The translations under genes and the position numbers were made by a program. A model generated the notes under the pieces. That model did not search any database, had not been told where the DNA came from, and saw only the letters and a list, made by a program, of their open reading frames with translations. Below are positions 6,224 to 9,135 of a DNA stretch of 9,135 nucleotides, in pieces (within the stretch, counting starts at the first letter, position 1; each line of letters begins with the position of its first letter). The stretch lies in NCBI GenBank assembly GCA_913054205.1, contig CAJXJM010000070.1, positions 1-9,135 on the forward strand, in the 5' to 3' direction. This stretch comes from an uncultured Rhodospirillaceae bacterium (GTDB lineage: Bacteria; Pseudomonadota; Alphaproteobacteria; Rhodospirillales; UBA2165).

Positions 6224-7507
6224 CTAATCAATGAAGTTCAAATTTTGGGTGCGCCGTTTTGTCATTTCCATTTCCCGGCGGCGATTTTCCTCGGCAATCA
6301 GGTTCTCAATATGGCGGCCTTGGAACATGCTAATGCCGACCGATTGACCAAACTCAATCGCTGTTTCATCATCACAGCGGCATAGGATAATCCTCGACCC
6401 ACTTATTTCAGCAACAATACGGGAAGCCTCCTCTTTTCCGACGCTATCGACCAGTTCTTGATTCCAGATCAGTTTGACCATATCCGCACCAAGCTTTTCC
6501 CGGTCAATGAAGGAAATCGTTTCATAGGTCAGGCCGTCGATACAAATTCGATAGCCGCGGTCTCTGAGCCAATTGCGAGCGTAATAAAAGCTATCCAAAT
6601 CAGAAAAGATGTCGATCTGTTGTAACTCAATAACAACCTTGCCGGTGAATTCCGCCACCGCTTCATCAAAGCGTTGAAAATCTTTCGACAGGACTGTGCT
6701 GATATTCAAGTTGATGCTGATGGCATCTGACATAGAGCCGAAATCATCGCGGGCAAGCGTCGCCAACATGCGGCGATCTATAGTCTGGGTGAGGTGTTGG
6801 AATAGCCATTGGTTAGAAATCAGGTTGTAGCCCGGTGCAATACGGCGTTGAAGCTCGGCGATTGAGAGATAATTTTCTTGAAACAAAATGCGTTCCGTGC
6901 CATCCGCGCCGATAATTACCGCGGGTTGTTGCTGGATCATATCTTCAATGCGAGTGCGATTGAGCGAATCGTCGACCTTTGCCAAACTGAACGGATCTAG
7001 TACTTCGCCCATAAAGCCGACACCTAATTCACGGCCCGCCGAGGCATCTTCACCGATGCCAAACTCAGTTCCACGCGCATCGGACATTTCGATGACCAGT
7101 TGGAGGAAGTTATCGTAATCGGCTTCAAAATCGAACCAGCTGGTAAAACCATCTTGGCCACCGCCTCTGCCGCCAGCCGCCAATGGATCGTTGCGGAAAA
7201 GTCTGCGTAATTTATCGATCGCATTATCAAGATCGTCGATGCGAACGTCTTTGCAGATTAGCACGAGATCGTTCGACGTCAGGACATAGAGATTGGATTC
7301 AGCAGAGTTCAATACCGAATCAAATGAACGCGCTGCAATACGGATATGGTGTGGTTTTCGATTGTGGGGACGTAGGTCGGACAAATGAACTTGCACCGCA
7401 AACCGTCCGCTTCGACTATGAGCGACGCGTTCAACATGATCGAGCAGCGAACTCTCAGGTGTTCGCCGTTCTGATACGGATGTGATTACCGACGAATTGT
7501 CAGCCAT
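6224..7507 (-). CDS. Degenerate EAL-domain-like protein, probably not catalytic
   Basis: A 427-residue soluble protein. The C-terminal part (about 205-402) resembles the EAL fold of cyclic-di-GMP phosphodiesterases: INLNIS (265-270) matches the VNLS strand, VIELQQ (292-297) the ELTE strand, ICIDGLTYETISFI (321-334) the DDFGxGxSSL region, MVKL (343-346) the KID strand, and FQGRHIE (395-401) the QGYLF end. Key catalytic features are altered. There is no EAL triplet (SIAEL stands about there), and only one aspartate of the DD pair remains. The N-terminal part (about 35-107) may be a decayed GGDEF-like or PAS-like domain. It is joined by a Gly-rich linker (AAGGRGGGQDG). No membrane segment is seen. 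A role as a c-di-GMP receptor or a protein scaffold is inference. GGTGA lies close upstream of the ATG. Confidence 0.75.
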   Translation of the reverse strand: MADNSSVITSVSERRTPESSLLDHVERVAHSRSGRFAVQVHLSDLRPHNRKPHHIRIAARSFDSVLNSAESNLYVLTSNDLVLICKDVRIDDLDNAIDKLRRLFRNDPLAAGGRGGGQDGFTSWFDFEADYDNFLQLVIEMSDARGTEFGIGEDASAGRELGVGFMGEVLDPFSLAKVDDSLNRTRIEDMIQQQPAVIIGADGTERILFQENYLSIAELQRRIAPGYNLISNQWLFQHLTQTIDRRMLATLARDDFGSMSDAISINLNISTVLSKDFQRFDEAVAEFTGKVVIELQQIDIFSDLDSFYYARNWLRDRGYRICIDGLTYETISFIDREKLGADMVKLIWNQELVDSVGKEEASRIVAEISGSRIILCRCDDETAIEFGQSVGISMFQGRHIENLIAEENRRREMEMTKRRTQNLNFID

Positions 7508-7780
7508 TTTTCACCGGGGATTTCACCACAGGAATTTTCACACGTTTTCTCACTGGTATTTTTTACAGAAATAAGCCCAAAGCATAGATTGGCCAATTAG
7601 CATATTTATACCCTAAAACACTTAACCAACTATAAACCGTTGGACGTTACGCTGGCTAACTATAACCGATATATAGAGGTTAAGAATATTTTCTTATCGG
7701 GGCGGCATTACAGTGATATTGTCCACAACGATGTTTGATCCAATATGTCTCGGATAATCAATTAAGGATTTGGAGTTTTT
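7508..7780. promoter_or_regulatory. Divergent intergenic region with several short repeats
   Basis: AT-rich 273 bp between the EAL-like gene (minus) and the UDP-glucuronate decarboxylase gene (plus); promoters of both should be here. Visible elements are the perfect palindrome ATTGGCCAAT (7588-7597), inverted CTTAACC/GGTTAAG (7621-7627 and 7678-7684), direct AACTATAAACCG/AACTATAACCG (from 7628 and from 7658, 30 bp apart), CCAAC/GTTGG (7626-7630 and 7639-7643), and TAAGAA-TATT-TTCTTA (7681-7696). No pair of promoter boxes stands out on either strand. A weak possibility for the plus gene is TTGTCC (7719-7724), 17 bp, AATATG (7742-7747). Confidence 0.5.
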
Positions 7781-8722
7781 ATGCCTCCCCGTAAGCGAAT
7801 TTTAATTACCGGTGGTGCCGGTTTTATTGGCTCTCATCTCAGCGAACGCCTGGTCACCGAAGGCCATGATGTCATATGTCTGGATAACTACTTTACGGGA
7901 ACCAAGGACAATATTGCGCCGTTATTGGAAAACCCAAATTTTGAGTTGATGCGACATGATGTGACATTTCCACTCTATGTCGAAGTCGATGAGATTTATA
8001 ACCTCGCTTGTCCTGCCTCGCCGATCCACTATCAATATGATCCGGTTCAGACGACTAAGACCAGTGTCCACGGAGCGATCAATATGCTGGGGCTTGCGAA
8101 ACGCACGGGCGCCAAAATTTTTCAATCTTCGACCAGTGAGGTATATGGCGATCCCACCGTTCATCCGCAAACCGAGGATTACCGCGGCAATGTTAATCCG
8201 ATTGGCCCGCGCGCTTGCTACGATGAAGGCAAACGCTGCGCCGAAACGTTGTTTTTCGATTATCATCGTCAGCACAAGTTGAAAATCAAAGTCGCCCGAA
8301 TATTCAACACCTATGGACCGCGGATGCGGCCGGACGATGGCCGGGTTGTTTCAAACTTTATCGTGCAGGCACTTCGCGGCGAGCCAATTACGATTTATGG
8401 CGATGGCAGTCAGACCAGATCTTTCTGTTATGTTGATGATTTGGTTGAGGGCTTTGTGCGGTTGATGGATTCCGCCGATGACATGATCGGGCCGGTAAAT
8501 TTAGGCAATCCGGGTGAATTCACGATCAAACAATTGGCGGAGCTTGTCATCAAAATGACCGGGGCGAACTCCGAGTTGGTGTACGAGCCTTTGCCGGAGG
8601 ATGATCCGCTCCAACGCTGCCCCGATATATCGTTGGCAATAGAAAAACTCGATTGGCAGCCGACCATCCAGTTGGAACAAGGCCTTGAGAAAACCATCGC
8701 CTATTTCGCTGAAGCGATTTAA
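7781..8722 (+). CDS. UDP-glucuronate decarboxylase (UDP-xylose synthase)
   Basis: NAD-dependent enzyme of the extended short-chain dehydrogenase family. It turns UDP-glucuronate into UDP-xylose in the cytoplasm, a sugar donor for surface polysaccharide. The 313 residues match the bacterial UXS length. The N-terminal Rossmann motif is [10 protein letters not shown] (11-20), with the NAD-ribose acidic residue in CLDNYFTG (33-40). The catalytic centre is [10 protein letters not shown] (116-125), including the glutamate of UXS enzymes, with Y147-x3-K151 in ACYDEGKR. The UXS-type stretch [18 protein letters not shown] (176-193) and [16 protein letters not shown] follow. The segment [13 protein letters not shown] is also typical of UXS rather than of epimerases. 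GGAG lies 5 nt upstream of the ATG. No glycosyltransferase or UDP-glucose dehydrogenase is in the window. An NAD-dependent epimerase of another specificity is the less likely alternative. Confidence 0.93.
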   Translation: MPPRKRILITGGAGFIGSHLSERLVTEGHDVICLDNYFTGTKDNIAPLLENPNFELMRHDVTFPLYVEVDEIYNLACPASPIHYQYDPVQTTKTSVHGAINMLGLAKRTGAKIFQSSTSEVYGDPTVHPQTEDYRGNVNPIGPRACYDEGKRCAETLFFDYHRQHKLKIKVARIFNTYGPRMRPDDGRVVSNFIVQALRGEPITIYGDGSQTRSFCYVDDLVEGFVRLMDSADDMIGPVNLGNPGEFTIKQLAELVIKMTGANSELVYEPLPEDDPLQRCPDISLAIEKLDWQPTIQLEQGLEKTIAYFAEAI

Positions 8723-8743
8723 CGCCCCTTTTCCTAAAAATTT

Positions 8744-8788
8744 ACATTTTAATAAATCGCCCCGGGTTAAATTTAAAATGTGACCCGG
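8744..8788 (+). repeat. Interlocking inverted repeats with H-type pseudoknot geometry
   Basis: ACATTTTAA (8744-8752) pairs with TTAAAATGT (8773-8781), 9 bp. CCGGGT (8762-8767), inside the loop of that stem, pairs with ACCCGG (8783-8788), just outside it, 6 bp. As RNA the two stems could coexist as an H-type pseudoknot, or compete as alternative hairpins. This lies in the 3' untranslated region of the UXS gene. It does not match a riboswitch I recognise. Confidence 0.4.
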
Positions 8789-8890
8789 ATACCATTATTC
8801 AACCTTATTTCGGTCGAAATTAGGGTGTTTATTCTTGTCTGAATTTTAGGGCGGCAAAGGCTGAAAATTGAGCCTGGAAAGGCTTTGTTA

Positions 8891-8960
8891 ACCCATAATC
8901 CGGCATGTTATCCCATTGACGCCCATTAAATCCCATGCTATCCCAAATATACCCATGGGG
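8891..8960. promoter_or_regulatory. MraZ-box array: seven units with an exact 10-bp period
   Basis: Starting at 8891, seven successive 10-bp units fit NCCCATNNNN: five have CCCAT, one CCCAA (8942-8946), and one is degenerate, GGCAT (8902-8906). On the other strand these read TGGGN followed by a 5-nt spacer. That is the arrangement reported for the MraZ operator in E. coli, where three such repeats occur. Location just upstream of the mraZ coding start supports the call. The 10-bp period places each box on the same face of the helix, fitting a ring-shaped MraZ oligomer. MraZ is a repressor of its own operon, so this is probably the autoregulatory site of the division and cell-wall cluster. Confidence 0.8.
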
Positions 8961-8984
8961 AGTGCCATAGATTTGGGTGTTAAA

Positions 8985-9010
8985 TTGACGGTTGCTTTGC
9001 ATTTTCTACA
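8985..9010 (+). promoter_or_regulatory. Possible mraZ promoter
   Basis: TTGACG (8985-8990) is a near-consensus -35 box and begins 24 bp after the last MraZ box. A matching -10 is poor: TCTACA (9005-9010) is only 14 bp away. The -35 box and its place next to the operator make a promoter likely, but its exact end is uncertain. Confidence 0.4.
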
Positions 9011-9076
9011 GGGGTCGGGACCTCTCATGAAAAGCTGAAAAAGTCTGCCGTCATTAGTGTTGAGGCGGGAAAAAAA

Positions 9077-9135
9077 ATGGCTGCGTTAATCGGCCGGCAT
9101 ATCAATAAGATTGATAAAAAGGGGCGTGTATCGGT
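9077..9135 (+). CDS. mraZ: Transcriptional regulator MraZ (N-terminus only)
   Basis: The first 19 codons plus two bases before the window ends. The peptide MAALIGRHINKIDKKGRVS matches the MraZ start, where a short strand is followed by N-x-[IL]-D-x-K-G-R-[VL]-S and a proline turn; the fold is AbrB-like and shared with antitoxins. MraZ is a ring-forming DNA-binding protein and is usually the first gene of the dcw cluster, followed by rsmH, ftsL and ftsI. GAGGCGGG (9062-9069) stands 7 nt upstream of the ATG and fixes the start. The MraZ-box array upstream agrees with the call. Confidence 0.9.
   Translation, partial: MAALIGRHINKIDKKGRVS

Larger units (their letters stand above)
8723..9076. other. 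354-bp intergenic region between the UXS gene and mraZ
   Basis: The first 100 bp hold inverted repeats: ACATTTTAA/TTAAAATGT (8744-8752 and 8773-8781), CCGGGT/ACCCGG (8762-8767 and 8783-8788), and ATTTCG/CGAAAT (8807-8812 and 8815-8820). None is followed by a good U-run, so no clear intrinsic terminator is visible after the UXS gene. The second half contains the MraZ-box array, a candidate promoter and the mraZ leader. I see no further protein gene. Confidence 0.6.

Noticed and set aside
7588..7597. ATTGGCCAAT palindrome as an operator
   Set aside because: A perfect 10-bp palindrome, but isolated and not placed relative to a clear promoter; noted only as part of the intergenic region.
8744..8788. 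SAM-II type riboswitch
   Set aside because: The pseudoknot geometry is similar, but the conserved SAM-II loop sequences are not present and the next gene is mraZ, not a methionine gene.
8891..8960. CRISPR or tandem-repeat array
   Set aside because: The unit is 10 bp with a 5-bp core next to mraZ; there are no 20-40-bp repeats with unique spacers. The MraZ operator explains it.
9027..9038. Tiny frame ATG-AAA-AGC-TGA in the mraZ leader
   Set aside because: A three-codon frame with no good ribosome site; not enough to call a leader peptide.

Overview
The window reads as a chromosomal segment of an alphaproteobacterium of moderate, roughly even GC content. The main clues are the MraZ N-terminus at the right edge (HINKIDKKGRVS), the UDP-glucuronate decarboxylase, the SYLF lipoprotein and the general style of the proteins. 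Genus cannot be told from the sequence alone. There are nine protein-coding loci, two of them cut by the window edges. I see no rRNA, tRNA, CRISPR array, insertion sequence or prophage gene.

Left part (1-1589): a Rieske non-heme iron oxygenase of the phthalate 4,5-dioxygenase/vanillate demethylase type lies on the minus strand and runs off the left edge. It is divergent from a MarR-family regulator. Their 143-bp gap holds two back-to-back sigma70-like promoters whose -35 boxes abut inside a 19-bp near-perfect palindrome. This suggests one operator controls both genes.

Middle part (1571-7507): five genes on the minus strand, in transcription order: a degenerate EAL-like protein, a SYLF/Ysc84 lipoprotein, glutaminyl-tRNA synthetase (glnS), a RidA/YjgF-family protein without the usual catalytic arginine, and a MASE1-CHASE-PAS sensor-like protein. 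The last looks damaged. Its MASE1 homology begins right at the end of the ridA-like gene, with 81 open codons and no ATG, GTG or TTG. Its PAS domain is cut short and joined to a helical tail usually found elsewhere.

Right part (7508-9135): a 273-bp divergent intergenic region rich in short inverted and direct repeats precedes a UDP-glucuronate decarboxylase (UDP-xylose synthase) on the plus strand. A 354-bp gap follows. It carries nested inverted repeats with pseudoknot geometry and then a seven-unit array with an exact 10-bp period (consensus NCCCATNNNN), read as the MraZ operator. The first 19 codons of mraZ, normally the first gene of the division and cell wall (dcw) cluster, close the window.

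Most genes are ordinary. The parts most worth a second look are regulatory (the marR/oxygenase divergent promoter and the MraZ-box array), plus the truncated sensor and the catalytically degenerate EAL protein. I do not see a clear new multi-gene defence or mobile system here.
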